DNA of 64,000 bases from Streptomyces lincolnensis. Lineage in GTDB: Bacteria > Actinomycetota > Actinomycetes > Streptomycetales > Streptomycetaceae. The number at the start of each line of letters is the position of its first letter. Positions within the stretch are counted from its first letter, which is position 1. The translations under genes and the position numbers were made by a program. Under the pieces are notes generated by a model, which searched no databases, was not told the DNA's origin, and saw only the letters and a list, made by a program, of their open reading frames with translations. This document shows, piece by piece, positions 46,422-55,699 of the stretch. Location: the NCBI RefSeq assembly GCF_021173675.1, contig NZ_JAIHON010000002.1, forward strand, positions 732,939 to 796,938, in the 5' to 3' direction.

Positions 46422-48677
46422 TCATCGTCGTCCCTTCGGCCCCCTGGGAGGCGGCGGAGGGGGCGGGGGAGGAGGCGGTGGAGGCGGGCGCCGTTTCTGC
46501 GGCGCGGACGACGGACGGTCCTCGCCCTCCGGCTGCGCGGTCCTTCCCGACGGCCGGGGCGAGCGAGGAGGCGGATCGATCGAACGGGCCACCGTCGGAG
46601 CGCCGTACATGTCGTCACCCGGCGACTGCGAGACGTCCGGCCACGACGACGCCTCCTCCGCCGAACGCGCATCCCCGGCGGACCCGGCCCCGGTCCCCGC
46701 CCCCTCGTACGGCGACGCCTCGCCGTACCGCCTCTCTCCGGGCCGCGGGTTCCCGGGCGGCGCCGTGCCCCCGCGCTCCTGCCCCGCGCCGGGTGGCCGG
46801 GCGTCCTCCGGCATCTGCGCGGGCCGGCGCCCCTGCCCCGACCCGGGTGGCCGGGCGTCCTCCGGTTCCCGGACGATCTCCTCCGGCACCTGCAGATAGG
46901 GATTGGTCGCCGGATTCGGCGGCCGGTAAGGCGCCCCGGAGGCGTACGGCCCGGACCGACTCCCACCCGTCCCTCCACGCGGCCTGCCCGGCGCTCCTGG
47001 TACTCCCGGCGCCCCGCCGGCATACGGCCCCTGCCAGCCGGACCCGGCCCCACCGGGCCCCCTGGCCTCGCCGCCCCCTCCGGACGGTCCGGCCCCTGCG
47101 GAATACGACATCCCACCAGGCACCCCAGGCCCCCCGGACTCGACAGCCCCGCCGGCCCCGGCCACGTACGCACCCCGACCACCCGCATCCCCCGGCCCCG
47201 GCGCCCCCACGTCCCCCAGCGCCAGCACCGCCGCCCGCTGCCCCGCCGCACCCGTGGCACGGGCGAGCAGCGCCCCCACCGCCCCCACCCCCGCGCCCCA
47301 CAGCGCGCCGAGGAGCAGGGCCATGCCGAGGTTGCCGTCGAGGGTGATGCCGGCGCCGAAGGCGTTGAAGCCCAGCACGGACAGGGAGGCGTCCACGGAG
47401 ACCTCGGTCAGCCAGGCGAGCAGCGGCAGGGCCAGCGCCGTGCCGATCCCCAGCCGCAGCGCGCACCGGCCCGCGAAGCGCAGAGCACCCGGATCCCGCA
47501 CGACCGCACCGGGGCCCGCGCCGGCCTCGGCACCCGGCGCCGCACCGGTCCCCGCACCACGCTCCATCACAGGCGTCCGCACCGCCGTCAGCACCCCGGC
47601 GAGCAGCATCATCAGCGCCGTGGCGACACCCAGCAGCCACACCCGCCCGTCCAGCTCGGCCAGCCGTCCCAGCGTCACGGACTGGTCGGACTCGGAGTTC
47701 AGCAACCGGTCGAGCGGATCGGGCAGGAAGTTCGTCAGCACCCCGGAGGCCCGGCCGTCGAACGGCACGAACAGGCCGATCGGAATGCCCAGCCACACCC
47801 CGTTGGGCGCGCCCAGCAGCGCCGCGCCCGCGATCCGTTTGGGGTTGTCGTCGCCGATCGCCGCGTACGCCGCCGCCGCGAACCCGGCGGCCACCGCCAT
47901 CAGCAGCACCGTGACGAGGGCGGACGCGGCCGGCCGTACCACCCGGTGGACGGCCTCCCAGCCGTGGGGGAGCGGCGTACGGCGTGAGGCGAGCAGCGCG
48001 ATCAGCAGCACCCCGGCGCACCAGCCGAGTCCGCCGAGCAGCGTCGGCGCGGTGTCCACGGTGAAGCCCACGGCGGCCTGCGCGTCGACGAGGTCGCCGA
48101 TCCGGTCGGGCAGCAGCCCCCCGATGTCGCCGATGTCGCCCAGTCCGGGGATCTCGACACCGCCGTCCCCGCCGCCCGCACCGGGCAGGTCGTCGAGCCC
48201 CAGCGCGCTCCCGTCGATCGTGATGACGTCGTTCCCGGCCCAGGCCAGCCCGCCGAGCATCGCCACGAACAGGGCGACCACCGTGCCCGCCCGCGCGAGG
48301 AGTTCGGAGGGTGCGATCACCAGCCCGGCCGTGCGCAGGGACCGGAGGAAGAACCATGACAAAAGGAGCGCTCCGACCAGTCCGACGCCGAGTGGCGTGA
48401 TCTCGATGGCGGTCGCCGCCTGCGCGCCCGTCAGACCGAACGCGGACACATCACCGGACGGAGTGACCGAACCACCCGCCCCAAGAGCCACCACAGCCGC
48501 GGTCATCGGCCCCAGCGAGGCGGTCTCGTCCGCTCCCAGCAGATGCAGACCGAGCGCGGCCGTCCCCGCCATCCCGATCAACGCCCAGCTCACCGCGGCG
48601 ATCGCGGACAACAGGATGTCCCCCCACGGCAGCCTTGTGCCGGGCCTCGCGGTCCCGACGCTCATGGACGCACTCAT
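46422..48677 (-). CDS. Streptophobe-type polytopic membrane protein with proline-rich tail
   Basis: 751 residues. About ten to twelve hydrophobic helices in residues 15-500, then a 250-residue disordered Gly/Pro/Ser-rich tail that contains a short repeat (PEDARPPGSGQGRRP / PEDARPPGAGQERGG) and ends in a run of 14 prolines before RGPKGRR. Recalled from Streptomyces annotation as the 'streptophobe' family, function unknown. GGGGGG precedes the ATG. The 256-bp gap to serB shows no gene. Confidence 0.8.
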   Translation of the reverse strand: MSASMSVGTARPGTRLPWGDILLSAIAAVSWALIGMAGTAALGLHLLGADETASLGPMTAAVVALGAGGSVTPSGDVSAFGLTGAQAATAIEITPLGVGLVGALLLSWFFLRSLRTAGLVIAPSELLARAGTVVALFVAMLGGLAWAGNDVITIDGSALGLDDLPGAGGGDGGVEIPGLGDIGDIGGLLPDRIGDLVDAQAAVGFTVDTAPTLLGGLGWCAGVLLIALLASRRTPLPHGWEAVHRVVRPAASALVTVLLMAVAAGFAAAAYAAIGDDNPKRIAGAALLGAPNGVWLGIPIGLFVPFDGRASGVLTNFLPDPLDRLLNSESDQSVTLGRLAELDGRVWLLGVATALMMLLAGVLTAVRTPVMERGAGTGAAPGAEAGAGPGAVVRDPGALRFAGRCALRLGIGTALALPLLAWLTEVSVDASLSVLGFNAFGAGITLDGNLGMALLLGALWGAGVGAVGALLARATGAAGQRAAVLALGDVGAPGPGDAGGRGAYVAGAGGAVESGGPGVPGGMSYSAGAGPSGGGGEARGPGGAGSGWQGPYAGGAPGVPGAPGRPRGGTGGSRSGPYASGAPYRPPNPATNPYLQVPEEIVREPEDARPPGSGQGRRPAQMPEDARPPGAGQERGGTAPPGNPRPGERRYGEASPYEGAGTGAGSAGDARSAEEASSWPDVSQSPGDDMYGAPTVARSIDPPPRSPRPSGRTAQPEGEDRPSSAPQKRRPPPPPPPPPPPPPPRGPKGRR

Positions 48678-48904
48678 GGCAGACCCCCCGATCCGCGGCG
48701 CGGCCGGTCGCCGCGCTGTCCCCCTCGCGTGGATTACCCACTCTCCGGGTCGGTTTCAACCCCGTCAACGGAACCGGTCGATGCGTATGAACGTGGTCTT
48801 CACAAGGCCCGACTTTCGGTCAGGGGGTGCAGCCTGAAATAGTTCCCGACGATGTTCGACATCCCTAGACTCCCTGTGTTGGGGGTAACTCGGGGGACTA
48901 CTCA

Positions 48905-51451
48905 GTGGGGCATGGAGTGCCGGAACTCGTACTGGAATCAAATGGACGGACCTGGACGCTTGATCCGTCCAGGTCATACACCCTCGGACGTGATCCGCAG
49001 GGGGATGTGGTGCTCGACGACGCCAGGGTCTCCTGGCGGCACGCCACGATCAGCTTCAACGGCCGTGGTTGGGTCATCGAGGACCACGGCAGCACCAATG
49101 GCACGTTCGTGCAGGGGCAGCGGATCCATCAGCTGGAGCTCGGCCCTGGCGCGGTCGTGAACCTGGGCAACGCGACGGACGGGCCGCTGGTCAGCCTCTC
49201 CGGTGCCGCGGCCGCCGTTGCCTCGCCGCAGGCCCAGCCGCAGCAGCAGCCGTACGCCGCGCAGGGCGCGAACCCGGGCTGGGCACAGCAGGCGCCGCCG
49301 CAGCAGGCTCCGCAGCAGGCGGGCCCGCAGGCCGGCTGGCAGCAGCCGCAGCAGGCCCACCCGGGCGCGCCGATCCCGCAGCAGCAGGGCCCCGGTGGTG
49401 GCGCGGGGGCGCCGCCGGTCTACGGCGACCGCAGCCCGACCACGTTCCACCAGTTCTCGCTCGGCCGCGTGATGCGCATCGGCCGTGCCCTGGAGAACGA
49501 ACTGGTCGTCTCGGACCTCCAGGTCTCGCGCCACCACGCGGAGTTCCACGCCACGCCCGACGGCCGCTTCGAGATCCGTGACCTGGGCTCGCACAACGGC
49601 ACCTACGTCAACGGCCAGCCGATCGCCAAGGGCGGTTCGCAGCTGCTCGGCCCGAACGACATCGTGGGCGTCGGCCACTCCACGTTCCGCCTGGTCGGCG
49701 ACCGGCTCGAGGAGTTCGTCGACACCGGTGACATCTCCTTCTCGGCCCGCCACCTGACCGTCACGGTCGACGGCGGCAAGCAGATCCTGAAGGACGTCTC
49801 CTTCGGCGTACCGGAGAAGTCGCTGATCGCGGTCATCGGCCCGTCCGGTTCCGGCAAGTCGACCCTGCTCAAGGCGCTGACCGGCTACCGGCCCGCCAAC
49901 CAGGGCGATGTCCTCTACGACAACCGGAACCTCTACAAGCAGTTCGCCGAGCTGCGCCAGCGCATCGGTCTGGTCCCGCAGGACGACATCCTGCACAAGG
50001 AACTGACCGTCAAGAAGGCCCTCAAGTACGCGGCCAAGCTGCGCTTCCCCGCCGACACCACGGCGCAGGAGCGCGAGAACCGCATCGACGAGGTGCTGCG
50101 CGAGCTGAAGCTGGACATCCACAAGGAGAAGAAGGTCACCTCCCTCTCCGGCGGCCAGCGCAAGCGCGTCTCGGTGGCCCTGGAGCTGCTCACCAAGCCG
50201 TCCCTGATCTTCCTGGACGAGCCCACCTCCGGTCTCGACCCGGGCATGGACCGCGACGTCATGCAACTGCTGCGCGGCCTCGCCGACGACGGCCGCACGG
50301 TCCTCGTCGTCACGCACTCCGTGGCCGAACTGGCGATCTGCGACAAGCTCCTGGTGATGGCGCCCGGCGGATCCGTCGCCTACTTCGGTCCGCCGGAGGA
50401 GGCCCTGAACTTCTTCGGCTACGACACCTGGGCCGACGTCTTCTCCGCCTTCGAGAACTACCGCGACTACGACTGGGCGGGACGCTGGAAGGGCTCCCAG
50501 CACTACCAGATGTACGCCGCGGACATCGACGCCGTCGCACCACAGTCCGTACAGATGCCGCCGATGCAGGCGATGAGGCCGCCGAAGCCGCAGGGCTGGA
50601 TGTCCCAGTTCGGCACCCTGGTGCGCCGCTATGTCTCGGTGATCGCCTCCGACAAGGGCTTCCTGGCACTGACGGTGATCCTGCCGCTCGTCCTCGGCTC
50701 GGTGAGCCTGCTCATCGACTCGGGCAAGGACCTCCTGGTCAACACGGAGATCAACCCCACCACCGGCAAGCCCGTCGCCAACGGCACGGCCCTCACCGTC
50801 CTGCTGATCCTCGCGGTGGGCGCCTGCTTCGCCGGTGCCGCCAACTCCGTCCGTGAGCTGATCAAGGAACGGGTCATCTACGAGCGGGAGCGCGCCACCG
50901 GCCTGTCCCGGTCGGCGTACCTGATGTCCAAGGTGTTCGTGCTCGGCGTGATCACCGTCCTGCAGGGCCTGATGGTCGGCATCATCGGCTTCTCCAGCCG
51001 CACCATCCCGGACGAGGGCCTGATCCTCGGCAGCCAGACGCTGCTGGAGCTGTGCATCCCGATCATGGCGCTGGGCTTCACCGCGATGATGTTCGGCCTG
51101 ATCATCTCGGCCCTGGTGAAGACCGCCGAGAAGACCATGCCGCTGCTGGTGATGTTCGCGATCGTCCAGGTCGTCTTCACCGGCTGCCTGTTCCCGCTGG
51201 CCAACTCGGTCGGCGTCAACGAGCTGTCGTACCTGATGCCGTCGCGCTGGGCGGTCGCCGCCGCGGGCGCCACGCTCGACTTCAACCGGATCAGCCCGCC
51301 CGCCAAGGGCGACAGCAACGACCCGCTGTGGGAGAACACCGTCGGCGCCTGGGGCATGGACATGGCCGCCCTGATCGCCATCGGCGTGATCTGCGGCTTC
51401 TTCGTGGCCCGCTTCCTGCGCCGCCACGAGCCCGAGGTCATGCGCAAGTAG
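48905..51451 (+). CDS. FHA-domain ABC transporter (ATPase-permease fusion, Rv1747-like)
   Basis: 848 residues from GTG (a GTG four codons later is possible). First FHA about 15-90 (YTLGRDPQGDVVLDDARVSWRHATI ... GSTNGTFV); a Gln/Pro/Ala linker about 100-170; second FHA about 180-260 (GRALENELVVSDLQVSRHHAEF ... GSHNGTYVNG); ABCG-type ATPase with Walker A GPSGSGKST (312-320), LSGGQRKR and DEPTSGLD; then six C-terminal helices (ABC2 membrane). M. tuberculosis Rv1747 has the same layout and binds phosphothreonine via FHA. No Ser/Thr kinase lies in this window. Confidence 0.94.
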   Translation: MGHGVPELVLESNGRTWTLDPSRSYTLGRDPQGDVVLDDARVSWRHATISFNGRGWVIEDHGSTNGTFVQGQRIHQLELGPGAVVNLGNATDGPLVSLSGAAAAVASPQAQPQQQPYAAQGANPGWAQQAPPQQAPQQAGPQAGWQQPQQAHPGAPIPQQQGPGGGAGAPPVYGDRSPTTFHQFSLGRVMRIGRALENELVVSDLQVSRHHAEFHATPDGRFEIRDLGSHNGTYVNGQPIAKGGSQLLGPNDIVGVGHSTFRLVGDRLEEFVDTGDISFSARHLTVTVDGGKQILKDVSFGVPEKSLIAVIGPSGSGKSTLLKALTGYRPANQGDVLYDNRNLYKQFAELRQRIGLVPQDDILHKELTVKKALKYAAKLRFPADTTAQERENRIDEVLRELKLDIHKEKKVTSLSGGQRKRVSVALELLTKPSLIFLDEPTSGLDPGMDRDVMQLLRGLADDGRTVLVVTHSVAELAICDKLLVMAPGGSVAYFGPPEEALNFFGYDTWADVFSAFENYRDYDWAGRWKGSQHYQMYAADIDAVAPQSVQMPPMQAMRPPKPQGWMSQFGTLVRRYVSVIASDKGFLALTVILPLVLGSVSLLIDSGKDLLVNTEINPTTGKPVANGTALTVLLILAVGACFAGAANSVRELIKERVIYERERATGLSRSAYLMSKVFVLGVITVLQGLMVGIIGFSSRTIPDEGLILGSQTLLELCIPIMALGFTAMMFGLIISALVKTAEKTMPLLVMFAIVQVVFTGCLFPLANSVGVNELSYLMPSRWAVAAAGATLDFNRISPPAKGDSNDPLWENTVGAWGMDMAALIAIGVICGFFVARFLRRHEPEVMRK

Positions 51452-51465
51452 TCGTTGCCGGTACG

Positions 51466-51508
51466 ACGGCGAAGGGCGGCACCCGCTGGGGGTGCCGCCC
51501 TTCGCCGT
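51466..51508. terminator. Bidirectional terminator between FHA-ABC and SLT genes
   Basis: 18-bp perfect stem ACGGCGAAGGGCGGCACC / GGTGCCGCCCTTCGCCGT, extendable by one C-G; 5- to 7-nt loop. Between convergent stops. Confidence 0.9.
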
Positions 51509-51544
51509 ACGGGAGGTCCGTGTACCTGCAGGCCCGCGCCGGCC

Positions 51545-52294
51545 TCAGTACGCGCTGTTGACGTTGTCGATCGACCCGTACTTGTCGGCCGCGTAGTTCG
51601 CCGCGGCGGTGATGTTGGCGACCGGGTCGTACTGGCTCCAGGCGGTGCCGGCGACGTGGTAGGCGTCGAAGGTCGGCTTGATGACCTGGAGCAGACCGAT
51701 CGACGGCGTGCCGTTGATGGCGTTGATGTCCCAGCCGTTGATGGCGTTCGGGTTGCCGGAGGACTCCCGCATGATGTTGCGGTACAGGCCGTTGTACGTG
51801 CCCGGGATGCCCTTGGCGTCCATGATGTCCAGGGCTTCCCTGATCCAGCCGTCGAGGTTGTTGGCGTAGGTCTTGGCGGCCACGGGCTTGACCTGGACGC
51901 GCTTGGCGGACCGGCTCGCGGCCTCCTTCGCCTTGCGCTCCCGGTCGGCCTTCTTCTTCGCGGAGGCCTCGGCGGCCTTCTTCTCGGCGGCGGCCTCGGC
52001 CTTCGCCTTGGCCAGGGCTCGTGCCGCGGCCTTCTCCTTGGCCTCGATGGCCCTGCTCTGGAGGCTGTCCCCGGCGAGCTGCTCGGAGACGCCCGACCGC
52101 AGCCCGGTGAGCTGCTCGGAGCTGTAGGCCACCTGCCCCGGGGCGGCGGCCGCCTCCGACGTGGTCGTCTGCCCGCCCGGAATCGCGGTGAAGGCGACGG
52201 CGGCGGCGCCGAGCGTGGCGACCCCGGCGATCGCGATCCGGTGGCGCTTGGTCAGCGCGCGACTATGACCACGAGTGTTGGTGTTCTTGGGCAT
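51545..52294 (-). CDS. Secreted lytic transglycosylase (SLT domain) with coiled coil
   Basis: 249 residues. Signal peptide about 1-45 (IAIAGVATLGAAAVAFTAIPGG). A Lys/Ala/Glu-rich coiled coil (about 75-135) precedes the C-terminal SLT/lysozyme-like domain: NIMRESSGNPNAINGWDINAINGTPSIGLLQVIKPTFDAYH with catalytic Glu in MRESSGNP. Cuts peptidoglycan. Its mRNA begins with a structured leader (52326-52400). Confidence 0.92.
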   Translation of the reverse strand: MPKNTNTRGHSRALTKRHRIAIAGVATLGAAAVAFTAIPGGQTTTSEAAAAPGQVAYSSEQLTGLRSGVSEQLAGDSLQSRAIEAKEKAAARALAKAKAEAAAEKKAAEASAKKKADRERKAKEAASRSAKRVQVKPVAAKTYANNLDGWIREALDIMDAKGIPGTYNGLYRNIMRESSGNPNAINGWDINAINGTPSIGLLQVIKPTFDAYHVAGTAWSQYDPVANITAAANYAADKYGSIDNVNSAY

Positions 52295-52325
52295 GGCGAA
52301 ATGGACCTCTTCGAATAGCGCGGAG

Positions 52326-52400
52326 GTCGCTCGTCAGTCCGGGGGGACAGTGGTGCTTCCGGCACAAACGCCGCGGGTGGGACCCGCGGCGCTGAGCGAC
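52326..52400 (-). ncRNA. Cloverleaf-like structured 5' leader of the SLT gene
   Basis: Seven-bp closing stem GTCGCTC/GAGCGAC (52326-52332 with 52394-52400) encloses three hairpins: a 10-bp stem CGCCGCGGGT/ACCCGCGGCG (52369-52391), GTGC/GCAC (52353-52365) and GTCC/GGAC (52337-52348). Total 75 nt, starting next to the predicted transcription start. It lacks the TpsiC and D-loop consensus, so I do not call it a tRNA. The function is unknown; riboswitch or attenuator are possibilities. Confidence 0.5.
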
Positions 52401-52408
52401 GGCTGCCA

Positions 52409-52437
52409 TTCTTAGCGGCCGCAAAATGCAGTGGCAA
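52409..52437 (-). promoter_or_regulatory. Promoter of the SLT gene
   Basis: TTGCCA (52437-52432), 17-bp spacer, TAAGAA (52414-52409). Predicted start near 52402, immediately before the structured leader. Confidence 0.5.
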
Positions 52438-52593
52438 AGATGTGACCTACGAAGCCGGTTAGTGGATCAGGGAAGGGCAAAACGGGACAGATTAGAGCGT
52501 CTGCCCCGTTCATGCGGGAAACCTTTGTCTCCTATTTCTCTTAGTACGTGATCTGCGCCCTATGTGCGGGCTCACATCGGGCACGTAAAGGTC

Positions 52594-53679
52594 TCACCAG
52601 CTGTTGCTGTCGCAATGCTCTGTGTGAGGGTTCTCCTCCGGAAGCAGGAGATGCACGTCCCCGAACTCGTGCCACAGGTAGAGCCCGCGCAGCGCCGCCT
52701 CGTACCCCCGGTCGATCGCCGCCCGCCCGGCGACCGCCTCCAGCATCAGCAGATGCGAGGCCTCCGGCTCGTGCAGCCCCGTCAGCAGCCCGTCGACCAC
52801 CCGCACCCCGCGCTCCGGGGTGACCACGAGATCGGTCCACCCCGCACGCGCGCGGACGACGCCGTCGCACCCGGCGGCCGACTCCACGGCCCGCACGGCG
52901 GTCGTCCCCACCGCGATCACCCGGCCGTCGCCCGCCTTCACGGCGTTGATCAGCCGCGCCGACGCCTCCGGCACCGAGAACCGCTCCGGATACGGCGGCT
53001 CGTGCGCCTCCGCCGAGGCCACCCCGGTGTGCAGGGTGATCGGCGCGAACTGCACGCCCCGGCTCACCAGCTCGGCCACCAGGCGCGCGGTGAAGGGCCG
53101 CGCCGCGCTCGGCATCTCCGCACTGCCCGACCCGTCGGGCGACGGCAGTGCGAACACCGTCCGGTACACGGACAAAGGCTGATCCCGCTCCGTATAGGAG
53201 TAACGGATGGGCCGCCCGTACTCCCGCAGCAGCCCGAGCACGCCCGCTCCCGCGACCCGCGCCCACCACAGCCGCTCGCTCCGCGCCGCCACCGGTTCCT
53301 CCAGCGTCAGCCGCACACCCCCGGGCAGCCGCACCTCCGTCCCCGCGGGCCCTCCCGCACGCGCGCGTGTGGTGCCCCTCCCGTCCGGATCCCGCAGCTC
53401 GACCGCCCACCGCCCGTCGTCCCCGCGCGTGGAGAAGTGCACCACCACGCGCGCGTGCCCGATCCGCCCGTCCACGGCCGCGGCCAGCGTGGACGAGGTG
53501 TTGACCACCAGCAGATCCCCCGCCCGCAGCAGCCGGGGCAGCTCGACGAACGCGTGGTGCGACACCGCCGCGCCACGCGACACGAGCAGCCGTACGGCGT
53601 CCCGGCCCCGCCCGGGACCACGCTGCTCGGCCGGTACCCGCGCCGACAGCTCCTCGGGGACCCGGACCGCGACCGTCAT
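52594..53679 (-). CDS. QueA-like S-adenosylmethionine:tRNA ribosyltransferase-isomerase
   Basis: 361 residues. LLVSRGAAVSHHAFVELPRLLRAGDLLVVNTSSTLAA, the segment SYTERDQPLSVYRTVFALPS and ARPFTARLVAELVSRGVQFAPITLHTGVAS are the QueA domains, and LLLPEENPHTEHCD-like C-terminus is unusual. QueA normally transfers the ribosyl of SAM to preQ1 in tRNA. The sequence is divergent and there are no other queuosine genes nearby, so another role is possible. Coupled to the SDR upstream by ATGA. Confidence 0.85.
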   Translation of the reverse strand: MTVAVRVPEELSARVPAEQRGPGRGRDAVRLLVSRGAAVSHHAFVELPRLLRAGDLLVVNTSSTLAAAVDGRIGHARVVVHFSTRGDDGRWAVELRDPDGRGTTRARAGGPAGTEVRLPGGVRLTLEEPVAARSERLWWARVAGAGVLGLLREYGRPIRYSYTERDQPLSVYRTVFALPSPDGSGSAEMPSAARPFTARLVAELVSRGVQFAPITLHTGVASAEAHEPPYPERFSVPEASARLINAVKAGDGRVIAVGTTAVRAVESAAGCDGVVRARAGWTDLVVTPERGVRVVDGLLTGLHEPEASHLLMLEAVAGRAAIDRGYEAALRGLYLWHEFGDVHLLLPEENPHTEHCDSNSW

Positions 53680-54371
53680 CGTGGCTCCAGCAGAGCGGGA
53701 GCGCCGTAGCGTCCGTTCGCGGGCCGCTCGTCCAGCAGCCGCAGGAACGCCGGCACCACCGTGACCGGCTCCGGCCGCGGATCGCCGTCGTCCGGTACGG
53801 CCGCCGCGTACAGGTCGGTCGCCATGTCCCCGGGGTCCACCGCCCACACCCGCAGACCCGGCTCCTCCTCGCCCAGCACCGCCGCCAGATGCTCCAGGGC
53901 CGCCTTGGACGCCCCGTAGCCGCCCCAGGTCTCGTACGCCTCGGCGGCCGCGTCCGAGCTGACCGCGATCACCGTGCCGGACCCGGACGCCCGCAGCAGC
54001 GGCAGGGCCTCCTGGACCAGCCCCAGGGCCGCCACCACATTGACCTCCAGCGCCCGCCGCAGCCCCTCCAGGGACAGCTTCTCCAGCCGGACCAGCGGCT
54101 CGGCGCCCAGCGCGCTGGCGTTGTTCACCAGCAGGTCCAGCCCGCCGAGCCGCCGAGCCGCCGCCACCAGCGCCTCCCGGTGCCCGGCGTCCGTCACGTC
54201 CCCCGGCAGGGCGGTCACCCGTGTTCCGTGCGCCGCGAGCCACTCCGCCGTCTCCCGGAGCGCCGGCGCCGTCCTGGCGTCGAGCACCAGATCCCAGCCC
54301 CGGGCCGCCAGGGCCTCGGCCAGCGCCCGGCCCAGCCCCTTCGAGGCGCCCGTGATGATCGCTACCGGCAT
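53676..54371 (-). CDS. SDR-family oxidoreductase coupled to the QueA-like gene
   Basis: 231 residues from MPVAIITGASKGLG. Complete classical SDR: ITGASKGLGRALAEAL, LLVNNASALGAEPL, SSDAAAEAYETWGGYGASKAALEHLA with Ser, Tyr, Lys. C-terminal FLRLLDERPANGRYGAPALLEPR. Substrate unknown. ATGA overlap with the QueA-like gene implies joint function. Confidence 0.9.
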   Translation of the reverse strand: MPVAIITGASKGLGRALAEALAARGWDLVLDARTAPALRETAEWLAAHGTRVTALPGDVTDAGHREALVAAARRLGGLDLLVNNASALGAEPLVRLEKLSLEGLRRALEVNVVAALGLVQEALPLLRASGSGTVIAVSSDAAAEAYETWGGYGASKAALEHLAAVLGEEEPGLRVWAVDPGDMATDLYAAAVPDDGDPRPEPVTVVPAFLRLLDERPANGRYGAPALLEPR

Positions 54372-54553
54372 GAGACACGTCTCCTCGTCCTCGACACCCC
54401 CGATCGGTGCCCCCACCGTAGGAACCGGGGCGCGGGCGCCGCGTCGGACGCGGGCAGCAGACGCGGCGGCCCTTCGCCCTAGGTCCCCCGCCCTAGGCGG
54501 CCACCGTCACAGGTCGGATCCGCGCTGTCACACCCCGCCGGTACCGTGAGGGC

Positions 54554-55699
54554 ATGAGTCAAGGCCCCAGGTCCGGACTGGCCGCGGTGAGCACCGCGCT
54601 GCTGGCCATGAGCAGGCACCTCGAGGTGCGCGACGTCCTCAAGACGATCGTCGCCTCGGCCCGTGAGCTGCTCGACGCCCAGTACGCGGCCCTCGGCGTC
54701 CCCGACGACCACGGCGGCTTCGCCCAGTTCGTCGTCGACGGCGTCAGCGACGCCCAGTGGAAGGCCATCGGCCCCCTCCCGCGCCAGCACGGCATCCTCG
54801 CCGCGATGCTCCACGAGGCCCGGCCCGAGCGCCTCGCCGACGTCCGCAAGGACCCCCGCTTCGAGGGCTGGCCCGCCGCCCACCCCGACCTGGTCGACTT
54901 CCTGGGCCTGCCGATCCGCGACGGCGACGAGGTCATCGGCGCCCTCTTCCTGGCCAACAAGAACTGCCCGCGGCCTGAGGGCGGCTGCGGCTTCACCGAG
55001 GACGACGAGGAACTCCTCGCGATCCTCGCCCAGCACGCGGCCATCGCCCTCACCAACGCCCGGCTCTACGAACGCAGCCGCGAACTGACCATCGCCGAGG
55101 AACGCTCCCGCCTCGCGCACGAACTGCACGACGCGGTCAGCCAGAAGCTGTTCTCCCTGCGCCTGACCGCCCAGGCCGCCGCCGCTCTCGTGGACCGCGA
55201 CCCCTCCCGCGCCAAGGGCGAGCTCCAGCAGGTGGCCGCGCTCGCCGCCGAGGCCGCCGACGAACTGCGCGCCGCCGTCGTCGAGCTGCGCCCCGCCGCC
55301 CTCGACGAGGACGGCCTCGTGGCGACCCTGCGCACCCAGATCCAGGTCCTGGACCGGGCCCACACCGCGCGCGTGACCTTCGCGGGCCATGGCGTCCGCG
55401 CCCTGCCCGCGGCGCAGGAGGAGGCCGTGCTGCGCGTCGCCCAGGAAGCCCTGCACAACGCCCTGCGGCACTCGGGCGCCGACCACGTCGACGTGAGCCT
55501 GGGCCGGTCCGGCAGCGGAGCCGTGCTCCGGGTGACCGACGACGGCGGCGGCTTCGACCCCCAGGGGATACGCCGCGCGGGACGCCACCTCGGCCTCGTC
55601 TCCATGCGCGACCGGGCGAGCGGCGTCGGCGGCACGCTGACCGTGGAATCGGCGCCCGGCAAGGGCACCACGATCGAGATGGAGGTCCCCGGTGGCTGA
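54554..55699 (+). CDS. GAF-domain sensor histidine kinase (HisKA_3)
   Basis: 381 residues, soluble. GAF domain about 30-175 ([25 protein letters not shown] ... [21 protein letters not shown]), HisKA_3 with [19 protein letters not shown] (phospho-acceptor His192), and HATPase ([39 protein letters not shown]). An intracellular ligand or redox state may be sensed. Overlaps the response regulator by 8 bp. Confidence 0.94.
   Translation: MSQGPRSGLAAVSTALLAMSRHLEVRDVLKTIVASARELLDAQYAALGVPDDHGGFAQFVVDGVSDAQWKAIGPLPRQHGILAAMLHEARPERLADVRKDPRFEGWPAAHPDLVDFLGLPIRDGDEVIGALFLANKNCPRPEGGCGFTEDDEELLAILAQHAAIALTNARLYERSRELTIAEERSRLAHELHDAVSQKLFSLRLTAQAAAALVDRDPSRAKGELQQVAALAAEAADELRAAVVELRPAALDEDGLVATLRTQIQVLDRAHTARVTFAGHGVRALPAAQEEAVLRVAQEALHNALRHSGADHVDVSLGRSGSGAVLRVTDDGGGFDPQGIRRAGRHLGLVSMRDRASGVGGTLTVESAPGKGTTIEMEVPGG

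Noticed and set aside
48842..48872. Promoter TTCCCG-N19-TAGACT before the FHA-ABC gene
   Set aside because: -35 match is poor and the spacer long; not enough to annotate.
49200..49430. Gln/Pro-coding repeats as a mobile or CRISPR-like repeat
   Set aside because: Imprecise CAGCAG/CCGCAG codon repeats inside the FHA-ABC linker, in frame, so simply a low-complexity protein linker.
52326..52400. tRNA gene on the minus strand
   Set aside because: Seven-bp closing stem and length fit, but the TpsiC arm (GTTCRA), D-loop G-G and a valid anticodon loop are missing.
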